This document shows positions 19,911 through 31,124 of a stretch of DNA of 64,000 nt, piece after piece. The stretch's first letter is position 1. Each line of letters begins with the position of its first letter. The stretch spans positions 197,068,507 to 197,132,506 of the forward strand of contig CM060975.1 of NCBI GenBank assembly GCA_030765065.1, given 5' to 3'. Under the pieces are notes generated by a model. The model ran no database searches. It was not told the origin of the DNA and saw only the letters and a program-made list of their open reading frames with translations. Source of the DNA: Deroplatys truncata (Eukaryota; Arthropoda; Insecta; Mantodea; Mantidae). A program made the translations under genes and the position numbers.

Positions 19911-20375
19911 AATAACGAATTCCCATTTTAGAAAATAAGTATTGAAAAATTTAAGGGAATAACAAGCAATATCTCGAAAACGGTTCACTCAACAAAAAAA
20001 ATGTATATGACATAAATTGTGTATTTCAAGTCGATCTACATTTTTTGTATGGTAAAATTTTGTCTATCTCTTATGGTTTACCAGTTATGCAAAAGTCGTT
20101 CACAATGGAGAATACTTTTGGAGACATTCCCAGAAAATTCAAGATATACATTTTATTTGTCATAAAAATATCTTAAAAATATGATATTTTAATCAAAAAC
20201 GTTAGAGCCATTTTTGAGAAAATCAATATTTTCGAAAAATCTTCCATGTAAAGGGTAATCTGGGTTGGGGGGATTTTCTTGAAAACCTTCGTGTCGCATC
20301 TCTGGAAGATACTGAACCTAAATACCAAGTTTGGTGTTTATCCGACTGTTCGTTTCTGAGTTATGCTGTTCACAG

Positions 20376-20409
<34 letters not shown>

Positions 20410-20561
20410 AAAGACACACAGACACACACACGGACATGTTTCCAAAAATGCTTCTTTTGGATTCAGGATGTCTCAAAACATGTATTTCCCTTGAAATCTC
20501 GGTATCGAATTTTTGGGTGGAATACTTCCCCTACTTACTGTACGTAGTAGAAAAAGTAAAA
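19911..20561 (+). mobile_element. Repeat H, tandem unit starting at the internal junction (array unit 4)
   Basis: Begins AATAACGAATT, an internal H position, directly after the 3' end of the previous unit. This is the junction type also seen at 886/887. It runs to its own 3' end (GTAGTAGAAAAAGTAAAA). The microsatellite at about 20375-20435 is mostly CA. Confidence 0.8.
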
Positions 20562-20731
20562 CGTTACTTGAAATAATTTTGTGTTTTAAAGAGATCCAAA
20601 TTCCTTGTGTAGTATGTTTTCGTCTATAGCTTAACGTTTACCAGTTATACAAGATTATACAAAATTCCTTCAGAATGAAGAAGATATAAAGGTTATTCCC
20701 AGATACACATTTTATTTTCATGTGGATATAT
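20562..20731 (+). mobile_element. Repeat H, upstream piece of a unit split by the LTR element
   Basis: Core of the diverged H subfamily (AAAGAGATCCAAATTCC...). Directly after AGGTGGATAT-like sequence it is interrupted by the LTR element at 20732. It resumes at 25542. Confidence 0.8.
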
Positions 20732-21214
20732 TGTGGCATGTGCACAGATTATAGTAATAGTAATACGTCCTCTGGTTACCCAAGTCGAAGGTTGGCAGTT
20801 TATCTGAGGAGGGGCGATTGAGGGGAAACAGTCTCATTGGTGGGGATATGGCGTTAGTGACGCCAAGCTTAGCGTGGGTTTTCTGAGCATTCTGTGACTA
20901 GTGTCCGCGGGAGTTAGACGGATAACTGTCTACGACATGGCGTCCTCGCCCGGCAGACACATGGGGTAAGAGAACATTTTATAATAAATCCAGCTATCCA
21001 TTTCTTTGCCGTTTTATTTATGGTAGCATAGAATCCTTGCCTCTCCCTTCAGCCAGGAATTATGTTAGTGTAAGAATATTTTTGAGATAACTTTATCTGC
21101 GTCCCTCGTCGTTGCCTCTCAAATTAACGTTCTTTGTTTGATTAACGATCCCTCTCATAAGCGAGTTGCCCTCCTCTGAAGTTAAGTAATTACAAAATAT
21201 TGAGGTACACGACA
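20732..21214 (+). repeat. 5' LTR
   Basis: 483 bp, starting TGTGGCATGTGCAC and ending TACACGACA. It contains an AATAAA at 20983-20988 that could serve as a polyadenylation signal in the 3' copy. Near-identical to 25059-25541. Confidence 0.9.
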
Positions 21215-21217
21215 AAT

Positions 21218-21235
21218 TGGTGTGAGGCGCCGAGC
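21218..21235 (+). promoter_or_regulatory. Putative primer-binding site
   Basis: TGGTGTGAGGCGCC and following bases begin three bases after the LTR. TGG at its start would pair with a tRNA CCA end. I cannot name the tRNA without a search. Confidence 0.55.
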
Positions 21236-24200
21236 AATTGGTTTGATTTGTTTTGAGATTTTAAGTGCAAAATTTTTTTTCCCTCCAAATTTAACGGTTT
21301 GTGCTCCGCGTGGTCGTGAAAAATGTAAAGTTCTTTCTGGCTGAAGGGTAAGGATTTTTATACTTTAAATTGTGATTCTCTTCTTCTAAATTTTGTTTCC
21401 ATCATTTCTGAAAGTCTGGTGTCGAAATTTCAATTTTGAGTTCATTTTTGCATTTTTTCCCATTGTCTGCCGGGTGACGCTAAAACTTCTGACTCCATTT
21501 TCCCCTTGTTTTGGCTTCATTTCCTTTAAACTATATCACTGTGTTCCGTTCTTCGTGCTGGTTATTTTCAAAAAAAATGTTTTGTGAAACTTGAGTAGTG
21601 AAACGAGCGAGATAGTTGTTTCAAAATGTGCTCGTCACGTGTTGGCTATCTGTTTGCAAATCTTGTTTTTTTGTGCTTATTAGCAGTGGTTTAGAAATGT
21701 ATAACTTTATATTCCAGTGATTGTGATTTCTAGCTATTTACTGCACTTTTCTGGGTCATTTTTCGTGTAACTTTTATGTACGCACGTGTGTTGTGTAATT
21801 CCCGCGTGGTCGTACATTTCAGCAATAATTTTTAGCTTGTGAAACCAGTAATCCTCAGCACGTGTTTTGGCGCGTTTATTTGCGTGTGCATATCAGATTA
21901 TATACATTTGATTTAAGAAAAAAAAAAGAGAAGTTTTGTGTGCTAGTTTAAATTACAAGTCTGTATTCTGCTCCTTTTTGAGAATATTAGCGGTGGTCAC
22001 AGTAAGTGTGACGTAGTTTTTTTTAACTTCCAGTTCGAGGTTTCTCACTGAAGCTATCATTTTGTTTTCTTCCATGTGTTCATTCTGATTCAAAATCTTG
22101 GTATTGTGTCCAAGTGGCTTGTGTAGCCGTGTGTTAGTTTAATTTTCTGATATTTCGCCGCGGGCGCCTTAATTGTGTTCTTTCTGCAACTTTTTATTTG
22201 GTTATGTTCTGATCTTGCTACTTACATTCATGTGATGCTATAAGTGTTTAGTTTGGTGTAATCTGTATTGCTTGGTCCTACTGTTTGTTTATTGGTTGCG
22301 TTATCTTTTGTGCTGCAATCATGCCTAAGCGACGTACTGCACAGAAATCTGATATAGTAATTGCTCCTGTTAGCGCGCACAGTGACGTAGACTCTTTGTC
22401 CAGTGTTAGTACGCCTGTTGCAAAGCAATCAGCTGTCTGCCGCCCGGTCATTGACCCCTCTCACGTGAAGAATCCCAGTAGGATGTCGGCGTATGAGTTA
22501 CTTTAGAATTTTGAAATGTAGGCTACTACTGCTATTGGCCGCTCTGAGAAAATCATAATGATGATAATTTTGCTTTACCGTTGCCAAGTTTGGTTTATTT
22601 AATTCCGCAATGCATATTTTTAGGGGAAAATCTTTTGCAGTTACTCATGTAAGTAAACGTTTCAGGAGCTACCAACCTTGCCAGTATCTGCACCTAATTA
22701 GGTTTGATGTGCTTCTGATATGGACCAGTACGATGTGGATGTTGATGAACCAGCTGTACGTGTGTTACCAGATTTTGGACAATTTGCACGGGAATTTTGT
22801 GGTAAACGAGTAAGAGGAAAGAAAAAAATCACCTGTAAGTATGTAATCATTGTGAGTGCTAAAGTTTGGATGAATGAAACAGTTTTACGACTCACACAGG
22901 TATGCTAAATTTATTGTTTCACTGACTGATGCTTAATTAAGCTTTGTTTTTCAGGAATATGTGATATGAATGTCTCTGCCAAATTAAAAGTGTGTTATTC
23001 TTGTGGGTGTAATTTAAATTTTGAACTGTGTTTTGGTAACTGCAAATCATTTGTTTTGTTTGTTGTATTATGCTGCAGGAATGTGTTTCAGGTGTACTAT
23101 ATGCTTAATTGAGCTTTCATTTTCAGGAATGTTATGTGACAATATTGTTTTGAATAATGATGTGATGTTGTTTTGTTGCATTCGATTTGATTTGATATGA
23201 TATGATTTGATTTTGGGTTTCATAATGATGCTGTGATCTTTATTTGCAGAAAATTGTTGCATGAATAGTGTTTGTATGTATGTGTGTATTTGAGGTTATG
23301 TGATATAGGTGAGATTTGCCTCGGTGGGAGTGCCAAAGTGTAACCCCGATGGCGTAGTGTGAGGTTATGTGAGAAATAAGAGTTGAGATTTGCCTCGGTG
23401 GAAGTGCCAAAGAGTAACCCCGACGGTGTTGATGTGAGATGAGGAGAGATGAGATGAGACGAGATGTCAGCTTCGGTGGAAGTGCCACAGTGTAACCCCG
23501 ACAGTTGTATCATTTCAGAGATTTTGCTTATTGGTGTTGCTGTAACGTGCCCAGTATAGCGTGTGTGATGAATTCCCACGAGAGATTATATAGATGGAAG
23601 TGAATGTAATGAAAATAATTTTTTTTCTCTGTTTATGCAACAAGTTTATTACCATCTTAGATAGCAAATGTTAATACCACCTGTTTTCCAGCTTAAATTT
23701 TCATTTTGAGGATGTAGATGCAACATTATAATGTCATGTTATTTGTGTAATTCCTGAATTGTTAATGTGATTTCTTGAAGGTTATGCCTATGTCAAATGT
23801 TTTGAATTTACAGCATGTTAAATGAGACACGTAAGTGCAGATGTTTTGTTTTCGAGAGAAAATTGAAAGATGATGATGCTTGAAGTAATGATCGAGATTG
23901 CACTATTACTGCTGATGATGTTGATAATGATTATGATTGAGTTGATGCTCATAATGAGATGAGAACGATAATGATGTGGACAAGAAGTTGTATTGGTGAC
24001 AAGAGTAGGACACTAGTAGTTGAAAGCATGTCACGTGGCGTAGTTTAGAAATGTATTGTGGATGTAGCTTGTAGTGATGCATACACTAGTTTGAGTAGAT
24101 AGTTAAGTCAGTGTTGTGTGTAATTTGGGGCCATGGTCAGTGTGAATGAGTTCATTTCATCGTCATGTGTGATTGTCTTGTAAGTGCACTTACTTTCTTT

Positions 24201-25049
24201 TGTTTGTGATACCAGCTGGTTATTGAGATGTAATATTGGGATCCCAAAACAAGGTTATGTTTCATCTCTGTCATGTTAATGTATTTTGAGTCTGTTTTAC
24301 TGTTATTTGGATGTAAAATTTCTTTCTTATGCCAATTTGTACTAATTTTTTCTTCTCTTTCTTTGCCCCATGTCATAAGAATTTTTTTAGTGTACACTTT
24401 TCATACTTTAAAATCTTTAATTGTAAATGACATACCCTTCTTTTATGTGTGATTGTTTGTGGGAGCATCCTGTTTATTGTGTGGTGGTTTTGTTTTAGTA
24501 TTTTGCTGTGGCAGAGAGCGAGAAAGTGCATCAGCATCCCCAGGGCACACCAGAAGTCAAGAAACACCACAGGGAAGCTGTCGGGCAGCCACTACACTGC
24601 CGTGGCATTAGGAGCCACCATGTCGGGGGGCAGTCCAAGCCAGCGACTGCCCACCCTGTTGTCATCACCAGAGACCTGCGGTGCTAATTCTACACCAGGA
24701 CAAATCGTCGTTGTGGGCACTGTCTAAATCCACCCACAAACAGTTACGGCAGACCATCACCATTTTGCGCAGTGTAGTGTGCCTGTGAACTAAGGCAGCG
24801 TGGTGTGTGCGTGTGCGGGATGCTAAAGATCAGTGCATTAACAATACTAAGTCGACAGCACTTACGTCGCTCGTCTCTCCACATCACCCAGCACCATTGT
24901 TTCGTCGGCTGGGTGCTTACCACACACATGTCTATTGTTATATTTTACTTCACACATTTGTATGTCATTTTTGGTATGTCTTTGTCTTGTTTTTTCATGT
25001 TTATTGTATTTATTTCTTTCTGTCGACGAGGACGTCGACTTCGGTGGCC
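21236..25049 (+). other. Internal region of the LTR element, no pol recognised
   Basis: T-rich for the first kilobase. Small frames occur at 22321-22506 (starting MPKRRTAQK) and 22720-22908 (starting MDQYDVDVDEP); neither is recognised. A three-unit tandem repeat lies at 23311-23503, and a GC-richer patch at about 24520-24800. No frame long enough for a retrotransposon polyprotein was seen. Confidence 0.7.
23311..23503 (+). repeat. Three-unit imperfect tandem repeat inside the LTR element
   Basis: The phrase CGGTGGAAGTGCCA followed by GTGTAACCCCGA occurs at 23321-23349, 23396-23423 and 23473-23501. Spacing is about 75-77 bp, with GAGATGAGATGAG-type filler before the third. Units are GC-richer than their surroundings. 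Confidence 0.8.
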
Positions 25050-25058
25050 AGGGGGAGA
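25050..25058 (+). promoter_or_regulatory. Polypurine tract
   Basis: AGGGGGAGA abuts the 3' LTR, the expected place and composition for the plus-strand primer. Confidence 0.75.
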
Positions 25059-25541
25059 TGTGGCATGTGCACAGATTATAGTAATAGTAATACGTCCTCT
25101 GGTTACCCAAGTCGAAGGTTGGCAGTTTATCTGAGGAGGGGCGATTGAGGGGAAACAGTCTCATTGGTGGGGATATGGCGTTAGTGACGCCAAGCTTAGC
25201 GTGGGTTTTCTGAGCATTCTGTGACTAGTGTCCGCGGGAGTTAGACGGATAACTGTCTACGACATGGCGTCCTCGCCCGGCAGACACATGGGGTAAGAGA
25301 ACATTTTATAATAAATCCAGCTATCCATTTCTTTGCCGTTTTAATTATGGTAGCATAGAATCCTTGCCTCTCCCTTCAGCCAGGAATTATGTTAGTGTAA
25401 GAATATTTTTGAGATAACTTTATCTGCGTCCCTCGTCGTTGCCTCTCAAATTAACGTTCTTTGTTTGATTAACGATCCCTCTCATAAGCGAGTTGCCCTC
25501 CTCTGAAGTTAAGTAATTACAAAATATTGAGGTACACGACA
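25059..25541 (+). repeat. 3' LTR
   Basis: 483 bp, the same length as the 5' LTR and matching it almost base for base. Followed by the ATAT target duplication. Confidence 0.9.
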
Positions 25542-25857
25542 ATATTTAACATATGGTATTTTAATAAAATTCCTTAGAAGCATTCTTTAGTAAATCAAAG
25601 ATTCCGAAAAATTTTCCATATAAAGGGTAGTTTGGTATAGGGGATTTTCTTGAAAATCTTAGTGTCGCATCTTTGGAAGGTACTGAACCTAAATACCAAG
25701 TTTGGTGTTTATCTTAATTTTCGTTTTGAGTTATACTGACATACACACGGACCTTTTTCTAAAAATGCTTTTTTTTATTCAGGGGCCTCAAAACATGTAT
25801 TTTCGGTGAAATATCTGTATCGAATTTTCGGGTGGACATATATGTGGTAGAGAAAGC
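25542..25857 (+). mobile_element. Repeat H, downstream piece of the split unit
   Basis: Resumes the interrupted H at ATTTAACATATGGTATTTTAA and continues to the 3' end GTGGTAGAGAAAG. There is almost no microsatellite in this copy (only ACATACACACGGAC). Confidence 0.8.
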
Positions 25858-26097
25858 AATTAATATTGTGTATGCTAGCAATCAGTTAGATCTTATATTA
25901 CATATCCTGTTTAACAGAAATATATTGATATGTTCTGATATTGCACTTAAAGTTGAAAGAAAAACTTCCATTCAGCTTATTAAGTATAAATTTCTGTGCA
26001 AATAGTAAAATCCAAAACTTTCAACTGATTAAGTTAAAGTTTGCTCATAAAATGTTTCACATTCATTTTCAATGAGCGTGTTTATCGTTTAGAATTC
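25858..26097. other. Short spacer, nothing recognised
   Basis: AT-rich DNA between two H copies. Confidence 0.4.
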
Positions 26098-26145
26098 TAC
26101 CGGGCGAGGTGGCGCTGCGGTAACATATGCGACTCGGGAGGTCCC
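26098..26145 (+). mobile_element. SINE S1 head cut by an H copy
   Basis: CGAGGTGGCGCTGCGGTAAC and GACTCGGGAGGTCCCG match the S1 type c head (compare 35046-35095). It stops abruptly where the next H left end (GATGTGTTACATTCAC) begins. Confidence 0.7.
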
Positions 26146-27040
26146 GATGTGTTACATTCACATAACTTTCTTTACCCTCTATCGTTTATTAGTGAATATG
26201 CAAACTATTCTCACTAAAGCTTATTTATATCTACTAGGTTTTAATCCAAATAAACATATGCAGTAATAGCTACATTACACATTTCGTTACCGATACAAAG
26301 GTAACAGCGACTGTCAAATGTTTAAGAACTGGACGCTATACACTGCCTTAAAATTCCATACTATTTCCTTGCAATCGCGAGAAACAACTGAATGTTGAAG
26401 GCACTTTAAAGTATTACCAAGAAACGAACAATTCGAACCCTTAATAACGGATATCTCAAAAATGGCTTAGGCCACAAAAAACTTATTTGAAGTAAACTGA
26501 GTGTTATAAAGAGATCTACATTCCTTGTGTACTACATTTTTGTCTATCACTTAACGTTTACAGTTACACAAGATTATACAAAATTCCTTCCGAATGAAGA
26601 GGACATCAAAGGCTATTCCCCGAAAATTCAAATGTACATTTTATTTATCTTGTAGATGAATATCTTTAATATATGGTATTTTAATCAAAATCGTTAGACA
26701 TTTTTTAGAAAATCAACATTTTCGAAAAATGTTCCATGTAGAGTAGTTGAGTGGGTTATTTTCTTGAAAATCTTCGTTTTACACTCTTGGAATACACTGA
26801 ACTTAACTATCAAGTTTGGTACTTATCCGACTTTTCGATTTTGAGTTAGGCTGTTCACAGACACGCACACATACGGATATTTTTCTGACAATGGTTCTTC
26901 TGTAACAAAATGTGTAATGCAGCGATTTTCGGTTTATCTCGAATATAATGAAGTAGATAGAAAAACAAAATGTCGTAAGAATAATTTTTATACAATAAGC
27001 GATAGAGGTAGAGAAAGACATGTGAATGTAACACATCTGA
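26146..27040. mobile_element. Repeat H, form with left-type ends on both sides
   Basis: Unlike other copies, both termini are the left-type end: GATGTGTTACATTCACAT at 26146 and its inverse ATGTGAATGTAACACATC near 27021-27037. Inverted similarity extends about 150 bp inward (CTCTATCG...TTATT, TCTTAC, CATTACACATTTCGTTAC against GTAACAAAATGTGTAATG). The middle is the usual diverged-subfamily core plus the block around 26800. So this copy has long terminal inverted repeats rather than 12-bp sub-terminal ones. Confidence 0.7.
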
Positions 27041-27655
27041 TTTTTAACCTCCTTCTTTAATTCTTGTACTTCCGACTTGCTTATATCTATTGGGGATATG
27101 CAACCGTTTTATGAAGTAGTTTTTCTTATAGCTTCTATTCACTGTCATTTAGACTATAGGATGTTCAAAATGCTATACACAAAGGCTTGTTATTTACTAA
27201 AAAACCAGCTTGAGGAACAAGGATCTCAGAAATATCAATAGTTAAGTTATTAAAGCATGGATATGATAATATTCTGGGGATGGAGTGCAATGTCTTCTAA
27301 GAATTTGGCAACTACTATTAACATTTCATAGAATATATTAGTGAATTTAGTGCAGTAAATTTTAATTACAAGCAGCTAGTCCCAGTAATTCTCAGAACAA
27401 AGCACTTACATAAAAATACAAAAAATTAGAATATATAAAGTTGCAAATTTGGCAGTCATAATTTTTGAGAAACTGGGATCTTCTAACATAATTAGACCTT
27501 CCTTATATAGCTTGTCACAATTTCTACTATACCTCACCAACCAACGATTTTCCCTTGAATAACAGAATTGGCAGACGGCAGCTTCCACGGCACTGCAATA
27601 CGAATCCGTTAGTGGTGGTGGACCGGCCCGCTATCACTAACGATGCGAAACAATA
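27041..27655. other. No feature recognised
   Basis: AT-rich spacer; the 60-codon minus-strand frame at 27406-27588 has no domain. Confidence 0.4.
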
Positions 27656-27659
27656 TGAA

Positions 27660-28310
27660 CATTTAACTCTTTACCTTTCGCTATAAAGATGTTCTAAATG
27701 ATGCTCCCCCTACGTCCATAAAAGCCTGACACATTTTGAGTACATTATTGACACTCGACGAATTTCTGCAGCCGAAATATTGGAAAACGCTCTCTAGATG
27801 CTGCCTTCTAATTTGTCGAGTACATGGGGTTTTGTCGCATAAATATTTATCTTTAAGCATTCCCGAAGGATCACACTTATTTAGATCTGGAGAGCGAGCA
27901 GGCTAGTCAATTATCCTGGATCACCAAAAACATATAATGTAAGGCAGCTATTGTTTTGGACTTCTTCCACGACATCCCCATATCTCAAAACTTTCCATTT
28001 TGACTATCAATGTTTCTTTAAATTTTTCTAATAACCTATAAACTGTGGATTTGCTAAGAATGCTGACATCAAGAAATTTCTGTATAAATTCACATGTAAC
28101 TCCGTGCGAACAAAACTTGACACAATAAACACACGTTGTTCTGCAGAATACCCATAATGTACCTGTTACAAAAATAGCACTTAAGTTACGTTTTGGCTGT
28201 CCCTGATGCGTTATAAGCAAGGCTCGTGCGTGGGTCACTCCCTTGCTTATAAGTATGCCACAGAGAAATGAGGGCCTCATAGTAGGTGAGTACAGATGGT
28301 TTTGGAACAA
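27660..28310 (-). pseudogene. Mariner-superfamily transposase relic with internal deletion
   Basis: Minus strand. N-terminal part at 28310-27950: a helix-turn-helix-like stretch (FIQKFLDVSILSKSTVYRLL, about 28080-28010). Then, with no space for the usual middle of the catalytic core, the C-terminal part at 27925-27690: PARSPDLNKCDPSGMLKDKY, then CTRQIRRQ and CQAFMDVGGASF. SPDL and the following D correspond to the last catalytic position of the IS630/Tc1/mariner group. The first and second catalytic aspartates are missing because the centre is deleted. The C-terminal frame is open across about 75 codons. Different in sequence from the relic at 29165-29515. Confidence 0.7.
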
Positions 28311-29035
28311 AGTGAATTACGCTCATCACCTGGGTGTTTTACATTCGTACCTCGCAAATATACCGGAACTATGGAGAGTTAAAGAAAGGGGTTGTGTGAT
28401 ATACAGCAAAAAGGTACATGTCGAACATATGAAGCCCTCTTTGAAGCACAAACTTGTAGAGAATTTCTGCAAGGAATATTTTATTGTAAGAGGAAATTTC
28501 ACTCCAAAATAGGTAAGGGCAGATAAACTCAATTTTTTATAAAATACTGTAACAGTAAAAATACAACTAAAATATTCATGATGCCAAGATAAACCCAACG
28601 ATTAAATCGGTTACAGAAAATAAAACTAGTGCCACTACAATTCATTGCAATACATTGTTTCCTCAAACGTACAAAATAGATAAATAATAGTTTCTCTAAA
28701 GCGATTATAAATATTCTGATGTAGATGCATTTATTTTCTGTGGAAATATAGAAGACGCTTTTCTTTCAACTCACAGAAACGTATCATTTTCTTTTCTTGT
28801 TTCCTTCGTTCTTGAAAATCAGTGCAGTGTATTGCAACGCTAATAAAATTACTTTAACTTAGGAGTATATCTATTAATACATTAGGAAACCTTGTTGCAG
28901 TTCACGAATACACGTTCAATGTTTCCTTTTTTAAACCAAGAACATTACTATTTCAGAATGTTAAAGCTTGTATAGCAATTAATTCCAAAACTATTTCTGC
29001 ACTAGGCATGTGTAATATTATTTGTGAATGCACCG
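28311..29035. other. No feature recognised
   Basis: An 89-codon frame at 28243-28512 (+) partly overlaps the transposase relic in antisense and has no recognised domain. The rest is AT-rich. It may hold decayed mariner flanks. Confidence 0.4.
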
Positions 29036-29164
29036 CTGTATTTTGTGCCTTAATGTACAGGGAGAACCAAAAACTACGAACCAGCTGCGTGGTGTTCAAT
29101 TTCTTTCGTGTCAACAGTTGACGCCCGTACATATATGATACAATTTTGCCCCTTTTTTTTTTAA

Positions 29165-29515
29165 AGAGAATTAACAGACAAGGAGCGTAATTTTGCCTTT
29201 TTTTCAAGAAGTCTCTGCAACAGCTTATACGGCGAATATTTTGATGAGAACAATTGAAAGTGCGTTTGAGGACAGAATTATTAGTAGAGATTTGTGGCCC
29301 CTCGGTCCCCCGACCTAACGCCCTGCGATTTCTATCTCTGGGGTAACTAAAAATAAAGTGTAGATACAAGGCAAACCCACACACCCTGGAAGAATAAAGC
29401 AAAATATCCGCCAAGAAATTGCCAGCGAAAACTACGGCGAGTGATGGATAGTTTCCTAAAGAGGTGCCAAAAATGTATGGACAATGACGGTAGCCAGTTT
29501 CAGCATCTCCTTTCA
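29165..29515 (+). pseudogene. Mariner-superfamily transposase C-terminal relic
   Basis: Plus strand. FFQEVSATAYTANI at about 29195-29240 corresponds to the FQQDGATAHTA block, with the catalytic D lost. TIESAFEDRIISRDLWP follows. A one-base deletion shifts frame before PRSPDLTPCDFYLWG at about 29308-29350. The end of the family is recognisable as FLKRCQKCMDNDGSQFQHLL at about 29454-29512. At least one frame shift and several stops make it dead. The long minus-strand frame over the same DNA (28953-29516) is its antisense shadow. Confidence 0.8.
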
Positions 29516-29556
29516 TAAATTGGTAAGGCCTTTAAAATTATTTTTAAAAATGCTAT

Positions 29557-29680
29557 ATGGCTTCATCCGCGCCTTTCTATGATAGCGGCAGACGGCAACG
29601 ACGCCGAGGACGCGGACAGGAAAAACACTGCGCAGCTGATTCGAGGTTTTTGGTTCTCTCTTTACTTGAAGGTAAAATGT
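29557..29680 (+). CDS. Weak candidate first coding exon
   Basis: An ATG opens a CpG-containing, arginine-rich frame (MASSAPFYDSGRRQRRRGRG...) ending before a GTAAAATG donor-like site near 29673. Composition differs from the AT-rich surroundings, but there is no partner exon or recognised domain. A chance frame is at least as likely. Confidence 0.15.
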
Positions 29681-29689
29681 TTAAGAGTA

Positions 29690-29920
29690 AAGGCACGGCC
29701 GTCCTACCTGCCTTCTGCCAAAACGAGATCTGCGGACACTTAACCTCATTCTTTTGAGTTTCCAGAGACGAGACTTGATTGTAAGCATAATTTTCATTAG
29801 TGTTTTAATTATCGAAACTTTATTTTTTATAAAAATATCAGTGGACCACAACCACCTGAACCTCAGTAAAGATTAAAAACACTCGCTAACAATAACAGTA
29901 AACCACATCAAAGAATACAA
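29690..29920. other. No feature recognised
   Basis: Mixed composition; nothing identifiable. Confidence 0.4.
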
Positions 29921-29924
29921 ATCG

Positions 29925-30120
29925 GCCTGGGTGGCACAGTTGGCTGAGCACTGACTCTCAGTGCGGGTTGCATTCCCCTCACTTAATTGTAACAGCCCCA
30001 CGGGAGAAGATTAACTGATAGGTATGTAAAACAACTGCTGCGGGTCAAAACTGGAGCTCACCGGCTAGTTTGATATGACACTTCATTGCCAGGATCGCCA
30101 GCAACCTTGCTAAAAAGTAT
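29925..30120 (+). mobile_element. SINE S4, degraded
   Basis: Starts CGGCCTGGGTGGCACAGT, a tRNA-like head with box B GGGTTGCATTCCC. A later block ATGTAAAACAACTGCTGCGGG resembles the GGCACGTAAAAGAACTCCTGCGG type body of a SINE common in insects (recalled, not searched). Confidence 0.6.
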
Positions 30121-31120
30121 AACACAAAAGGGCTGTTGGACCCTTTTTACAGCATCAAAATGTAATGATGGAATTGCGAAGGACTATAAACTTCTGCCAA
30201 AGAAACGCTTTCAACCGCAAAATTATACTTATTTTTAAATGTTAATGAGAACGCGCAGTGGAACATCCAGAAGTGTCTTATTACTGCGGATAGTTATTGT
30301 TCTAGACGTTCTGGCACACCAACTGCCAAGTATGGAGGGTGATCCTTTTGTGCAAAAGCCAGACCTCAAATGGATGAGTTTCAGGATTTCTCCTCAGAGA
30401 TCTGTTGATGCATAAACTGGTGTCGACATTGAAACTTCTCTTCCATCTAAGTAATAAACTCTCATGAAGCATTCTTCCCCTTTTGTTCCTTTTTGCTGCT
30501 CCTGTCATGATTTAAACATTATTGTCTGCTCTGCTTCCATGTCATTCAATCCTTTTCATGGTCCCCCACCGTTGCTCCCACCCTAAGATGTGAAAGTTAA
30601 TAACTCTTTGAGAGTATCTCGATTGTTCTGTTGCTGCTTCTGTGCGTAACTCTGGCAATGATGCCACATTGAAACTTGACGCCCACGTTGCTGTCCTAAA
30701 ACATTAATTTCTTGGAATATTCCTCGCAGGTGCCATTAATCTTCATATGCTTTCGCTGCATTGTATAGCTGTCTGTCTTTGAGTATGACTAACCTCGGTG
30801 TCGCTGGATAAACGAGATGATTTTGTAACTTTGAAGACAGTTTATATATATGAAACTGGGAGGGGGAATTATTGGAAGTTAAGATCATCTTAAAATGCTG
30901 CTGCTTAGACAAGATAATTCTTGGTGTTATTGCCCGTTTCACGGAACTGAGGGTCGGCAGTCGGTGCCAACTAATAAAGTTTTTGAGGAAAAAGTTGTAT
31001 TTAAAGCAAGCACGTAATTTATCTTAATTATCGTATTAATCGTGTCGCAGGCTCTTGATATACCCTTTAAGAGCATTTATATCAATTTTAGCCATAATCT
31101 TGTGATTTAAGCCTAACCTT
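30121..31120. other. No gene or repeat recognised
   Basis: Low-copy DNA. The minus-strand frame at 30302-30508 is basic but without a domain. Confidence 0.4.
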
Positions 31121-31124
31121 TGAA

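Larger units (their letters stand above)
20732..25541 (+). mobile_element. LTR retrotransposon, non-autonomous, young (4.8 kb)
   Basis: Complete outline of an LTR element: 483-bp LTRs at 20732-21214 and 25059-25541 (TG...CA ends), a primer-binding-like site after the left LTR, a purine tract before the right LTR, and a 4-bp target duplication ATAT (20728-20731 and 25542-25545). It interrupts an H copy cleanly. The 3.84-kb internal region has no recognisable gag, protease, reverse transcriptase, RNase H or integrase, so it would depend on another element (LARD-like by size). The CGAGGACGTCGACTTCGG phrase before the purine tract resembles the 3' end style of Gypsy-group elements, which is weak evidence. 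The LTRs differ by about one base by eye, so insertion was very recent. Confidence 0.85.

Noticed and set aside
23311-23503. CRISPR-like array
   Set aside because: Only three imperfect units, within an LTR element of a eukaryotic genome; spacers are related to each other, not unique.
28953-29516. 187-codon minus-strand frame as a gene
   Set aside because: It is antisense to a transposase relic whose plus-strand reading shows clear family motifs.
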